Below, piece after piece: positions 8,507-17,840 of a stretch of DNA of 64,000 nucleotides (its first letter is position 1; every line of letters begins with the position of its first letter). The notes beneath the pieces were generated by a model, which was not told the DNA's origin, did not search any database, and worked only from the letters and a program-made list of their open reading frames with translations. The stretch spans positions 239,001 to 303,000 of the forward strand of contig NC_017542.1 in assembly GCF_000237325.1 (NCBI RefSeq), in the 5' to 3' direction. The translations under genes and the position numbers were made by a program. This DNA comes from Paenibacillus polymyxa M1. Lineage in GTDB: Bacteria > Bacillota > Bacilli > Paenibacillales > Paenibacillaceae.

Positions 8507-11374
8507 ATGCTTACTCTATTCACATATAGTAATCAGAGACCAGCAGAATCACAAGTTAGAGACCTTATTATAAAGGGTCGTAGTTATACATATTTAACTG
8601 CCACCATGGCTATTGCTATTCAACGGGAAAAAGATGGTCTCATACCTGCGGAGCAAGTTTTCCAAGACGATGAAGGTAAAGACCGTAAAAAGGCACTATT
8701 TGCAGATGTACTAAGGGAGTGGACAAAGCGTGAGTATTTGTTAGCACCGCGTGGCGAAGCCAAAACAATGTTATTCCGGGCTATGGATGAAGTTTCTAAA
8801 GATGACATAAGCCTGCGCAATTTATTACGCCATGATTTTATGTCTTGGAGTCGCTTATTGTATGATCTAGCTGCACAGGGGATCGATTTACGTATTGAGG
8901 AACTTTCAAAAATAAAGAAGGACCAACTTGTTAATCCAAAGATAGAAGACTATCTGAAAGAGATTCAAAAAACATTTTATGATAATTTGAGAAGAGAAAA
9001 TAAAAAAATATTTGAGCAAGCTATTCGAGAGTATCTTAAGAACAACCAAATTACTACGGATATAGTTATAATGGAAGGTTTTACATTTTTGACAGATTTA
9101 CAAAAGTGGTTTATAGAGCAGTGTGAGAAGCAAGGAAAAGAAGTATTCTTCTTAGCACCCTATAATGATAATCAAAAGCAAGCTTATCAGATTATTAGAA
9201 ACACATATGACTTTATTTGGGCTGGTCGTAGTTCAATTAAAACGAGTGAATTAAGCACCAAAGAGGATATCGAATATATCCAAAAAAAACTATTCTCTGA
9301 TAGTGAAACTCAGATTTTCCCTAAACAAGTTGAGAATGTTTCTCTGAGACAGTTTGTAAATCGAGATCGCGAGCTCCAGGGATGCCTTGAACAAATAGAG
9401 AAATGGTTTAGTGAAGGTCTGTATCAACCTGAAGAAATTGTAATTGTTACTCGTAGGGCAAAAGAATTTAATGATCGTTTTCAAGACTATCTTTCCATGA
9501 ATCCCTTAGAATTTACAGATCAAGATGGGAATAAACATTTAGTAACTCTGCCAATCAATCCGAGATTACTGTTGTTAACACCTGTTGGGAGATTTATTTT
9601 AAATCTCTATCAATTATGGCATGAAGAAGGTTTTTTACTTGAATCGAATGAATTCGAATCTATTATAGCATCTGGATGGCTGGGTGCATCAATTCAAGAC
9701 TCGACATCTTTATTTAGAGCGGCAAAAAATCAGTATTTTACTGCATGCAAAACGAAAGAGGAATGGATTGAAAAACTAGAGCAATTGGAAAGATATAGCG
9801 AAGAGACAGATGATGTACGTCTTCCAACTAAATTAATAGATTCTGAAACAGTTAGGAACTGGATTAAGGTTGTAAAGATGTTGGAATCTGTTTGTTTCAG
9901 ATTATTTTCGAACAAAAAATCCCCAGTAGCAGAGCATATCGAAAAGTTACAAGAGCAATTAAATGAAATGCTCCCCGAAGATATTCGGAAATCAGAGAAA
10001 GAGGTTCTGGAGAAAATTAGGGAGGTGTTTGATGAATTAAGTAATTATTATTCTATTGATCTTACAACAACTGAATTTGGGGATGCTCTTCATGCTATAA
10101 CTCGGGGAGAAAGCGACAATGAAGATGAAGAGGAGCAAGAAAAATCAAATGTAACAAGTCATAATCTGCGTATTGTTATACCAGAGACATTAGATGGAAT
10201 GCAGTTTAAGGCTGTGATATATGTAGGATGCGACAATGTTCATGCACCTGTTCTATACCCTGAACCATGGCCATTTTATGGGGATGGAAGAAGAGAGCAT
10301 TTGTACAAAGAGAGATATATGTTTTTGACTGTAGTTAAATCTGTGCAAGAAAATCTTGTGATTAGCTATGCCCAAAAGGATGGAGACCATTCCTTTCAAC
10401 CAAGTACATATTTCCAAGAAATTGAGAGAATACTTGGAGCTAATAGAGAAAAGAGGGCTCTTCTCGATACACTTGATGTAAGTAAAGCACCTGAAGATAT
10501 AAAGCAATCAAAAGCACGTTCGGCTAAAAGGAAAGAGTATAGTTTGAGTGAAATAGCTCATTATGGTCTGTGTCCACTCAGATATAGACTCGAGATGCTA
10601 CATCCAGAAGTACGAATGTATCGTAATGGGTGGCAACTTGAGATTTACGCGCAAGGAGTATGGCTTAATCGCATTTTTAGTCTAATTGAAAGAAATAAAG
10701 AAGAAAAACCTTATTCTCTACCTACTTCCCAGTTTCTAATGAAATATATGCAATCATCGAAAGAGGGAATGTTAAAGTTATTTCCGGCCTTTGGTTCAAT
10801 AACTTGGCATTCAATAGAGAACCAAGTTAAGAATCAAATATTATATTTCGAAGATGTGACTAAGCATTATTTTAAAGGTGTTAAAAAAGGAAAAAAGGAA
10901 TCTTTTCGTGTGATGTTATCTGGGACGAATGAAGAGAGGACAGTAAAAATTAATCTTGATGTTCCATTCATAGCTGACAGAACAAAAATACAATCACCAC
11001 TCATAAATTACCTCCAGACAGAAGAATGGCTGTTACCAGGAAGCATTAAAGATGAAAAGGGTGGCAATGGGACGGTAGAAGATATAGATATTGAAGGAGT
11101 CAGTTTATTTCCTACACAAAAAAGAGCTGTTGATTGGTGGAGAGATACCATTAATTCTTACTATATGGTAGAAGTTGAGAAAAAGAGTGGATCTAACTGG
11201 TATACCAACAAATTAGAGAAGCATTATTCAGGTGTAAGAGAAAAAATAGTACATTGGATAAATAACATTGAGAGTAGTAATTTCCCGAAAAATACTGGGG
11301 ATCACTGCAAATCATGTCCTGTCAGGTTAGAATGTTTAGGTATAACTGTAGCAAAGGAGGATTTCACTGAATGA
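8507..11374 (+). CDS. AddB-like helicase/nuclease subunit with 4Fe-4S cysteines
   Basis: 955 residues; ATG six bases after TAAGGAGGA. The N-terminal two thirds resemble an inactivated SF1 helicase, as in AddB/RecC: no Walker A, but a second-domain segment NREL..CLEQIEKW...PEEIVIVTRR. The C-terminal third resembles a PDDEXK nuclease of the AddB type: LSEIAHYGLCPLRY (Cys689) and a terminal CKSCPVRLEC (Cys934, Cys937, Cys943). This CxxCx5C spacing is that of the AddB iron-sulfur staple. Acidic residues followed by VEVEKK near residue 890 are candidates for the D...ExK site, though less clear. It ends ATGA into the helicase gene. It is unlikely to be the housekeeping AddB: it is shorter, divergent and sits on an island. 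Confidence 0.7.
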   Translation: MLTLFTYSNQRPAESQVRDLIIKGRSYTYLTATMAIAIQREKDGLIPAEQVFQDDEGKDRKKALFADVLREWTKREYLLAPRGEAKTMLFRAMDEVSKDDISLRNLLRHDFMSWSRLLYDLAAQGIDLRIEELSKIKKDQLVNPKIEDYLKEIQKTFYDNLRRENKKIFEQAIREYLKNNQITTDIVIMEGFTFLTDLQKWFIEQCEKQGKEVFFLAPYNDNQKQAYQIIRNTYDFIWAGRSSIKTSELSTKEDIEYIQKKLFSDSETQIFPKQVENVSLRQFVNRDRELQGCLEQIEKWFSEGLYQPEEIVIVTRRAKEFNDRFQDYLSMNPLEFTDQDGNKHLVTLPINPRLLLLTPVGRFILNLYQLWHEEGFLLESNEFESIIASGWLGASIQDSTSLFRAAKNQYFTACKTKEEWIEKLEQLERYSEETDDVRLPTKLIDSETVRNWIKVVKMLESVCFRLFSNKKSPVAEHIEKLQEQLNEMLPEDIRKSEKEVLEKIREVFDELSNYYSIDLTTTEFGDALHAITRGESDNEDEEEQEKSNVTSHNLRIVIPETLDGMQFKAVIYVGCDNVHAPVLYPEPWPFYGDGRREHLYKERYMFLTVVKSVQENLVISYAQKDGDHSFQPSTYFQEIERILGANREKRALLDTLDVSKAPEDIKQSKARSAKRKEYSLSEIAHYGLCPLRYRLEMLHPEVRMYRNGWQLEIYAQGVWLNRIFSLIERNKEEKPYSLPTSQFLMKYMQSSKEGMLKLFPAFGSITWHSIENQVKNQILYFEDVTKHYFKGVKKGKKESFRVMLSGTNEERTVKINLDVPFIADRTKIQSPLINYLQTEEWLLPGSIKDEKGGNGTVEDIDIEGVSLFPTQKRAVDWWRDTINSYYMVEVEKKSGSNWYTNKLEKHYSGVREKIVHWINNIESSNFPKNTGDHCKSCPVRLECLGITVAKEDFTE

Positions 11375-13614
11375 GTATTCTAAGAGGTGGTATTTCTGTA
11401 TCAGAAGAACAAGCCGCTATAGTCGACAGTGTTAGAGATACTGAAAAAATTACAATTGTCTCAGCAGGAGCTGGATCAGGTAAAACGCGTACAATGGTAG
11501 CTACTGTTTTACAATTAATAGATGATGGAGAAGTAAATATAGATGATTTTGCTTTGATTACATTTACAAATAAAGCATCAGATGAGATGCGTGAAAGGCT
11601 CGAAAACGGGGTGTATGATAGAGTTAAGGAAGCAGAGAAAAATAATGACTTTACTCAACGTACAAGATGGATTGAACAGAAGGAACGAATTGCTTCCACA
11701 TTTATTGGAACAATTCATAAATTTTGTACAATGTTACTTCTTAATTTTGGATACACAGAGCATATTGCTCATGAATCCCAAATATTAATGGCTAAACATT
11801 ACTTTAAAACGGCTTTGAAGAAGACTATGAGCGAAGCACTGGATAATCCTGATACCAAGTGTCTTTTTGACATAGAAAAAGTAGAATGGGCTACACATGA
11901 AATGGCTAATAAAATTGAAAAGTGGTACGAAGAGATCCGAAGCAGGGGCTATTCGGTTAAAGATATGGTAGAAAATACGTTTGCTCAAGATGAAAAGGAT
12001 GATAATCAAAATTATCGTAATGCTATTGCTCACATATTGAATATGTTAGAAAGCAATTATCAAGAAGTAAAGAATAGTGTGAACGGTATGGACACAAATG
12101 ACTTGCTTCATAAAAGTGCCACCCTTATTGAGCATCATAGGGATCAAATAACTCCATTAGTTGCTTCCCGATTCCAATACTTATTTGTTGATGAGTTTCA
12201 GGATACAGATGAACTACAAATGCGGATCATACAGGAGTTATCACCAAAATTGCAGCATGTACTCGTTGTTGGTGATCGTAAACAAGCTATTTATGCATTT
12301 AGAGGATCAGACCATCGAGTGTTAGAAAAGATAGCTAATGATAATAAAAAGCCTCTGCTTTCTCTTAGTGCCTCTAGGCGCCCAACTATGCCATTATTTC
12401 AAGCTCAAACGTCTCTATTTACACATATGGGAGAGCGCTATAATTTTTTGTTAGACAAATCCACTCAGGCAGATGATGCTCATAATCCTACAGATTCATT
12501 AGTACCCTTTCAGTATGAACACATCAATGTGTATAGTGAACGTACACTACCGATAGCTCAACGCTTAGTGGAAAAAATAAATGAGTTCATTGGTCAACAA
12601 ATTGATGATAGATCTGAGGGATTGCGTCAAATTGAGTATAGAGATATTTGTGTTTTGTTCCGATCAAATTATCAACTATCTCAATACGCGTCACTAATGC
12701 CAGAAAGTATTCCTATTCAAACGGATTTTGGGGGCGGTTTCTTTCGTAAACCTGAAATCATATCTTGTTATTATATGTTACAGGCTATAATTAAGTATCC
12801 TGATGATGTCTCCCTTGATCTTGCACTTGGAACGCCTTTTCTCCCTTTTAAAGCTTCAAGTTCTATTTATCGTAGCACTGGTGAAAATTTGGTGCTTTGT
12901 GATTGGTTCGAAAATGAAGAGGATTGCCAAGAGTGGTACGAAGGGATCCAAAAAATACGCAAACAGATGAAACTTGATTTAGTACCAAAGTTATTAACTG
13001 ATATTTATGAATTTACTAAAGTGAGAGAGTCCTACGGTAAATTAGGCGACCTCCAAGCAGTGGCAAATCTTGAGAAGTTAGTTATGTGGTCACGAGATCT
13101 AATGAATACTGAAGCATTAACTTTACAGCAATTTTTTGATCGTTTTCAATCCGCTCTTTTATCAGGTATGGAGACAGACGAAGCCAGCACTGGTGAAGAG
13201 GAAATTAGGTCTAACAAAGTAAGGTTCTCTACCATACATTCGGCAAAAGGATTAGAATACCCAATCGTAATTATTCCAGACATCGGGCGTCCGCTTCTAA
13301 TGGAAGATAACATACCCGATTTCATACCACATCCTGAGTGGGGTATCGACCTTAAGTTGCCCGGTGAAGTAGGATCCTCTTCCAAGTACAATGAATGGAT
13401 CGGCTCCTACAGAAGCAATTTTTTAGAGGAAGAAGCTCGAATATTCTATGTAGCGGTAACTAGAGCAGAACACGTTATATGTTTAATTGGGCATGGTAAA
13501 ACGAAGGCAGGACAGATAGGAGATCAGAATTGGTCTTGGCAAGACGAAGTCTTGAGCGCAAGATCGGCACTTGAGCGGTTAGGTAGTAGTGTAGTGAAGA
13601 TAAACTTGAACTAA
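11371..13614 (+). CDS. UvrD/AddA-like SF1 helicase
   Basis: 747 residues, overlapping the AddB-like gene by four bases (ATGA). All SF1 motifs are visible: AGAGSGKT (Walker A, residues 32-39), TFTNKA (motif Ia), FVDEFQDTD (Walker B, about 272-280), VVGDRKQAIYAFRG (motif III, about 299-312), FSTIHSAKGLEYPIVIIP (motif V region), and FYVAVTRAE (motif VI, Arg698). Unlike AddA or RecB there is no C-terminal nuclease domain, so the pair has only one predicted nuclease, in the AddB-like partner. Together they should unwind and degrade DNA, presumably DNA not marked by the adjacent TGT-like system. Confidence 0.85.
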   Translation: MSILRGGISVSEEQAAIVDSVRDTEKITIVSAGAGSGKTRTMVATVLQLIDDGEVNIDDFALITFTNKASDEMRERLENGVYDRVKEAEKNNDFTQRTRWIEQKERIASTFIGTIHKFCTMLLLNFGYTEHIAHESQILMAKHYFKTALKKTMSEALDNPDTKCLFDIEKVEWATHEMANKIEKWYEEIRSRGYSVKDMVENTFAQDEKDDNQNYRNAIAHILNMLESNYQEVKNSVNGMDTNDLLHKSATLIEHHRDQITPLVASRFQYLFVDEFQDTDELQMRIIQELSPKLQHVLVVGDRKQAIYAFRGSDHRVLEKIANDNKKPLLSLSASRRPTMPLFQAQTSLFTHMGERYNFLLDKSTQADDAHNPTDSLVPFQYEHINVYSERTLPIAQRLVEKINEFIGQQIDDRSEGLRQIEYRDICVLFRSNYQLSQYASLMPESIPIQTDFGGGFFRKPEIISCYYMLQAIIKYPDDVSLDLALGTPFLPFKASSSIYRSTGENLVLCDWFENEEDCQEWYEGIQKIRKQMKLDLVPKLLTDIYEFTKVRESYGKLGDLQAVANLEKLVMWSRDLMNTEALTLQQFFDRFQSALLSGMETDEASTGEEEIRSNKVRFSTIHSAKGLEYPIVIIPDIGRPLLMEDNIPDFIPHPEWGIDLKLPGEVGSSSKYNEWIGSYRSNFLEEEARIFYVAVTRAEHVICLIGHGKTKAGQIGDQNWSWQDEVLSARSALERLGSSVVKINLN

Positions 13615-14009
13615 ATTAAAAAATGTTCTTTTGAGTGTTAGCAGCTATTAAATATGAACGCAATTTGTGTAGAAAAGGTATCTTATAGTTCTCTCTAGCC
13701 CAGCGAAAAATGAATGCCAGATCATATGGCCATTTTTCGTTGAGTTAGAAGGAGTTTTGAGTTAGAGTGTTAACTTTAACCTCTTTCGCTTTTCGAAATT
13801 TCATGTCGAATATCTATTCCATCTCCATGGCCTTTTCTTTAATTCAGCAATGTTCCTCTACTTTTCCCTTACAATTATTTAAGAATTTTCTTACTGATAA
13901 CTAATTACATTTTATTCACCTCTCTACATTCTATTAATAGAATGTCCGACGTTAAAATATATAAAATAAGTGTATTATAAAATATAAACTAACAAACATG
14001 GGAATAAAG
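13615..14009. other. AT-rich intergenic stretch with one hairpin
   Basis: No credible gene. A stem of about 12 bp with one G-T pair (CAGCGAAAAATG at 13701-13712 with CATTTTTCGTTG at 13731-13742) lies 86 bases after the helicase gene. It lacks a T run, so termination is uncertain. Confidence 0.5.
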
Positions 14010-14245
14010 GATGGGCGGGCGGAGGAATAAATAGAGAAGCGAGAGCGACAGAGGGTTGCCGGGAGGCCAGATAAAGGGTATCCCGCCCGGAGGGGCGGCA
14101 ACACCAGACAAGGACCTAAAAAAGGGGTTGATCGGAGCGAGAGAGGGAGCGCCAGAGGACAGATAGAAGAGAAGTAGAGAAAGCAAGGGGAAAGAGAAGG
14201 GCCCCGAAGAGGGGACCAACCCGGTAGGGGGATGACCCCCTACAT
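14010..14245 (+). ncRNA. Candidate structured RNA: GC-rich, purine-biased tract
   Basis: About 235 bases are markedly G+C- and purine-rich between very AT-rich flanks. Nested helices are visible. GTTGCC (14055-14060) pairs with GGCAAC (14097-14102) and encloses two local stems, GGGA...TCCC and GCCC...GGGC, in a three-way-junction shape. GGGTTG (about 14125) can pair with CAACCC (about 14218), enclosing CCCC-GAAGA-GGGG. The 3' end is a perfect 8-bp hairpin, GTAGGGGG-ATGA-CCCCCTAC. I match it to no known RNA class. Alternatives are a decayed mobile intron or a passive repeat. Strand is chosen from the purine bias only. Confidence 0.3.
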
Positions 14246-14650
14246 TATAGTCTGATATTAATGGGAGGCTAATCATATGGAAATCGAACTTATTTAGAAA
14301 ACATCGAAAGGTAGGATTTATTATAAAGACTCAGGAAACCATTCGTGTATCTAAAGTAATTGAAATGACAAAAAGAGATTATGATAATATCTATGAATTT
14401 AGGAACATCATAATACCTTGTATTTAAGAGATATATAAGACATTGCCTATTAATATACATATATTTAATCCATAATTTTATTACTTCATTCATTACATAA
14501 AGAAGAAAAGGAAAGAGGCATTATACATTATTCAGAGTCTGGAGAACGTTATGGTATTATGATTACGAATTCCATGGATTGATTTAAATCTAATGGACCA
14601 ATATGTAGTACATATGACCTTCAGTACCACTCTAAGAAACAACTAGAAAT
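14246..14650. other. Gene-poor stretch with short decayed coding remnants
   Basis: Short open stretches on the + strand (for example a piece reading IIHYSESGERYGIMITNS near 14525) are each cut by stops. They look like remnants of one or two small genes that I cannot identify. Confidence 0.35.
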
Positions 14651-14655
14651 AAGAT

Positions 14656-14691
14656 GATCTAATACACTTAAATGTGTATTAGATCTTTTTT
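14656..14691 (+). terminator. Strong hairpin terminator
   Basis: Perfect 12-base arms GATCTAATACAC / GTGTATTAGATC, loop TTAAAT, followed by a T run. No intact gene precedes it, supporting loss of an upstream gene or transcription of a non-coding RNA. Confidence 0.8.
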
Positions 14692-14781
14692 ATGTAATCG
14701 TATATTCATATAAAAGAGTTATATATTATTTACCTGTATACTCCCAATAACACTTAACGCATGAAGGAGCAAATGAATCAT

Positions 14782-15009
14782 ATGGAAATTACGTTAAAGC
14801 AGGTTTCCAGAGAATATACAGTTTATGGTGGTACGATTAAGGATGAAAAAATTTATTATTCGTATATGGTACGAGTAGAAGGAGGAGATGTCTCTCAAGC
14901 AGTGATTATGGAAATGGTTAATGGTCTACCGTTGGCAGTTACCGAAAAAACATTTAAGGAAATCGTATCACGAATAGAACAACGCATCCGTCAAAACGAG
15001 AGTCTGTAA
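14782..15009 (+). CDS. Small uncharacterised protein
   Basis: About 75 residues from the ATG at 14782; in-frame ATGs also exist at 14761 and 14773. AAGGAG at 14764 lies three bases from the second ATG and twelve from the third, so the start is uncertain. The protein is soluble, with a strand-rich middle (YTVYGGTIKDEKIYYSYMVRV) and a helical C-terminus. I recognise no family. It is isolated between two gene-poor stretches. Confidence 0.5.
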   Translation: MEITLKQVSREYTVYGGTIKDEKIYYSYMVRVEGGDVSQAVIMEMVNGLPLAVTEKTFKEIVSRIEQRIRQNESL

Positions 15010-15240
15010 GTTTGCCTCTAGATCATATATCATAAAACACCCACCAAGAGAAATAAACTAGCTTAGTGTGAGAGTATATGTGTTGGGCTGATTATGATTC
15101 TGTAAGGTTGTATTGGAAAAGAGAAGTAACGTGCAGGTAGGAAATGAACTTAACATAAATTTTTACATGTTATTCTATTTAGTTGACGATTTAACTATGA
15201 TGAAACCCAAAGATAACAATAGTTTTAGACGTTTGAAGGA

Positions 15241-15325
15241 TAAATAAAAAAATAATGGAAACCTTTGTGAATGGATAAGTAATATCCATATCATATACAC
15301 AAAAAACCCATTATTTTTTTATTTA
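15241..15325. repeat. 85-base nested hairpin with 18-bp perfect outer arms
   Basis: Outer arms TAAATAAAAAAATAATGG (15241-15258) and its exact complement (15308-15325). Inside are TTTGTG / CACAAA and ATGGATA / TATCCAT around an AGTAA loop. It could be a bidirectional terminator, a miniature inverted-repeat element or a structured RNA. The rest of 15010-15754 shows no gene. Confidence 0.6.
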
Positions 15326-15754
15326 GTAATGTTTGGATGTAAGGTATCATGAATACATATGAAGCTTGACAAAAATCATTAATTGTAGCTAAACGTTGTT
15401 TTTTTGTATGTTCCGAGACCATGAAGCCATCCCCAAACTGGAAATTTGTACCCATTAGTTTTAAAAGAGCAAAATAACCTGATCATTATAATAGGGAATC
15501 CTTTAGGGAATTATTGTTGCTTAGGAAATAGTATACATCCAGTTTGAACGCAGGGAAATAGCAGAGGTTCGAGAACAAGTTTTGAAACTTGTCTCAATTG
15601 ACCTACTTTGTGTTGATGAATAACCATCACTTACAATGAGCAAATAAGACTAAGATTTGCACGATAAACAGCAACGTTTATTATATTAGGGAATCCTAAT
15701 CTTTTGAATATATATTATTCATTTATATAATGTATATTTTAGGAGGCTCTAAAA

Positions 15755-16354
15755 ATGTATAGTGAAAAGCTCAGAACTCTAATTTCAACCTTTATGAATA
15801 AGCGAGCGGAAGACGACTTAATAGAAGAGTTATTAATTCAATTCCCGACGTTAACACAGCTAATGAATGCTACGGAACAGCAACTAATATCCATAAAAGG
15901 CATCAAGCATAGTAAAGCGAAGAAAATTATGACCTTACTCCAACTAGCCAATACTCTCACACTGCCAGAATCTAATCCCTATTTTATCAGTCATCCTAGG
16001 GATGTATATAATTTGTTAGAGCCGGAATTCAGATTTTCAACCAAGGAGCATTTCATATGCCTTCTGTTAAATACCAAAAATCGAGTAATCCATAAAGAGA
16101 TCGTTTCAATTGGTTCATTAAACGCCACAGTGATCCATCCCAGAGAAGTTTTCGGCGCAGCAATACGACATTGTAGCGCGTCCATTGTATGTGTTCATAA
16201 TCATCCTAGTGGGGACCCAAAGCCTTCTGAACAAGATATTATGGCAACCAAACGATTAGCCAAGGCAGGGGACATTATAGGGATAGATGTTTTGGATCAT
16301 GTCATTATTGGTGAGAGTACATTTTATAGTATAAAAGAACACGGACATTTTTAA
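15755..16354 (+). CDS. RadC-like JAB-domain protein
   Basis: 199 residues, ATG after TAGGAGGCTCTAAAA. Residues 1-70 resemble the helix-hairpin-helix region (IKGIKHSKAKKI). Residues about 75-195 are a JAB/MPN domain with HNHPSGDPKPSEQD: His148, His150 and the terminal Asp are the zinc ligands, and a serine lies in SGD. It has the RadC (DUF2466) architecture but is slightly shorter than chromosomal RadC. Such copies are common on phages and islands. The biochemical role is not settled; a role in DNA metabolism or in anti-defence is often suggested. Confidence 0.85.
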   Translation: MYSEKLRTLISTFMNKRAEDDLIEELLIQFPTLTQLMNATEQQLISIKGIKHSKAKKIMTLLQLANTLTLPESNPYFISHPRDVYNLLEPEFRFSTKEHFICLLLNTKNRVIHKEIVSIGSLNATVIHPREVFGAAIRHCSASIVCVHNHPSGDPKPSEQDIMATKRLAKAGDIIGIDVLDHVIIGESTFYSIKEHGHF

Positions 16355-16371
16355 ATGGCGTATGAGTATAC

Positions 16372-16722
16372 TTAAACCTTATCTTTGAAAGCCCCCAGCT
16401 TATCAATATGCGAAAACATCAATTCTATCATTTCTAAAGCCATTTGCTGTTCTTCCAGAGAACGGCTTATAATTGTTTGTTTGATTTTGTTAATTAAAGC
16501 CTCATCTTTCACCTCAACTGCTTCTGAAAGCAAGTAATCCACAGTAGACCCTAATTCATTTGCAAGCTTTACAAGTGTCTCTAATGAAAGACTACGTTCT
16601 CCTCGCTCTATTTGCCCAATATAGGCATGAGATAAATCAACTCGCTCCGCGAGCTTTTCCTGTGTCAGATTTAGTCGCTGGCGTTCTTGACGAATACGTG
16701 TACCTAAATCGGCGTAGTTCAT
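16372..16722 (-). CDS. XRE-family transcriptional regulator
   Basis: 116 residues with GGAGGGG nine bases before the ATG. Residues about 7-61 form a Cro/CI helix-turn-helix (IRQERQRLNLTQEKLAERV, then SHAYIGQIERGERSLSLETL). The C-terminal half is a short helical segment, probably for dimerisation. It is convergent with the radC-like gene and divergent from the SHOCT-domain gene, whose promoter region (16723-16865) it probably controls, as island repressors often do. Confidence 0.85.
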   Translation of the reverse strand: MNYADLGTRIRQERQRLNLTQEKLAERVDLSHAYIGQIERGERSLSLETLVKLANELGSTVDYLLSEAVEVKDEALINKIKQTIISRSLEEQQMALEMIELMFSHIDKLGAFKDKV

Positions 16723-16943
16723 TCCTGAATCCCCTCCACATTCAACAGTAGTTAATTCAAGAGGATTATTTAACTAACTATAAGCATTAAAATATTTACT
16801 GATTGTTTCAATTCGACTATACTGGATATCATTAGGACAAAAGACATGCTTCTAAAGGAGAGAATATGAAACAACCTGAATGGAGTAAATGGTAAGAAGA
16901 ATTTATAAGTAGGCTATACGAGTCCAATAAATTCAAGAGAGGA

Positions 16944-17804
16944 ATGATTTTTCATAATATGTATGAAGAAAAACATAATCGGGCTGGTGTCTTTGTAGTC
17001 TTCATTATCTTTATAACGCTAGCTTTACTAACAGGCTTTATTCATCCTTTAATAACAGCCTTTTTAATACCTATTATAATTTGGTCTACTCTTAAATTTG
17101 CTAAAGAAGAAAAGGCCAGAGTCTTACACCACAACATGGTAGTACAAATCCGAATCCCCCAAAAAGCGAAGTTTGTTACGTTTGTTGACGGTCACAGTTC
17201 CTTGGCCAGATCCATGAAGCACTTTGTTTGGTGTGATAACGCATTTCTATTTATATTTCCAGAAGAATACCCTAAAAGCTACTCCAAGAGCGATGTAAGT
17301 AAAATAGAATTGGTGCGGGTTCCGCTGGTTGATGTTGAATATTACACTACTCACGGAGACTTCTATACGGAAACAACAGTATCCGGCGGTGATGGGGGCG
17401 GAGTATCTGTTACAGGAGCAGTTGTGGGTAGCATGCTTGGCAGCGCTATGGGCGGTAAAACCATGGGAGCAGCGGGAGCGGTCATCGGGAGCAGGAAGAA
17501 GGTCAATGCTGTGAAATCCGAAACGATGCTACATGATACCAGGGTAACTATGTTATTTTACAATGATGCTGGGGAAACCCGGAGTTTGAAATTTAGATAT
17601 GAGGACTACGATACATTCTACAGATTGTTACCTGATAAAAGCTATGAAGCTCATGTATTTCGGCATATGAATGGAGCAATAACCAAGGAAAGTCATGAAA
17701 CAATAGGCGAGAAATTAAAGATGTTGAAAAAGCTGGCTGATGAAGAGTTGATAAGCCCTCAAGAATTTGAAACATCCAAGAAAGCACTGTTGGATAAAAT
17801 GTAG
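16944..17804 (+). CDS. Membrane-anchored SHOCT-domain protein, probably 5'-truncated by a stop codon
   Basis: 286 residues from this ATG. Two membrane segments lie in residues about 14-50. A glycine-zipper stretch (GAVVGSMLGSAMGGKTMGAAGAVIG) follows near 152-176. A SHOCT domain ends the chain (IGEKLKMLKKLADEELISPQEFE, about 250-280), a short motif that typically promotes oligomerisation. The ATG at 16866, five bases after AAAGGAGAG, is in the same frame, but codon 10 is TAA (16893-16895). The start at 16944 has only AGAGAGGA directly in front, so the ancestral protein was probably 26 residues longer and may now be poorly expressed. Confidence 0.65.
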   Translation: MIFHNMYEEKHNRAGVFVVFIIFITLALLTGFIHPLITAFLIPIIIWSTLKFAKEEKARVLHHNMVVQIRIPQKAKFVTFVDGHSSLARSMKHFVWCDNAFLFIFPEEYPKSYSKSDVSKIELVRVPLVDVEYYTTHGDFYTETTVSGGDGGGVSVTGAVVGSMLGSAMGGKTMGAAGAVIGSRKKVNAVKSETMLHDTRVTMLFYNDAGETRSLKFRYEDYDTFYRLLPDKSYEAHVFRHMNGAITKESHETIGEKLKMLKKLADEELISPQEFETSKKALLDKM

Positions 17805-17840
17805 TCCGATCTCATCCGTTTAGGAAGGAGGTGAAATAAA

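Noticed and set aside
13989..14276. 95-residue frame on the minus strand across the GC-rich tract
   Set aside because: Composition is Pro/Ser/Leu-biased because the DNA is purine-rich on the other strand; no ribosome site, no protein-like pattern.
14281..14640. An intact regulator gene between the GC-rich tract and the terminator
   Set aside because: Every frame is interrupted by stops; only short protein-like pieces can be read.
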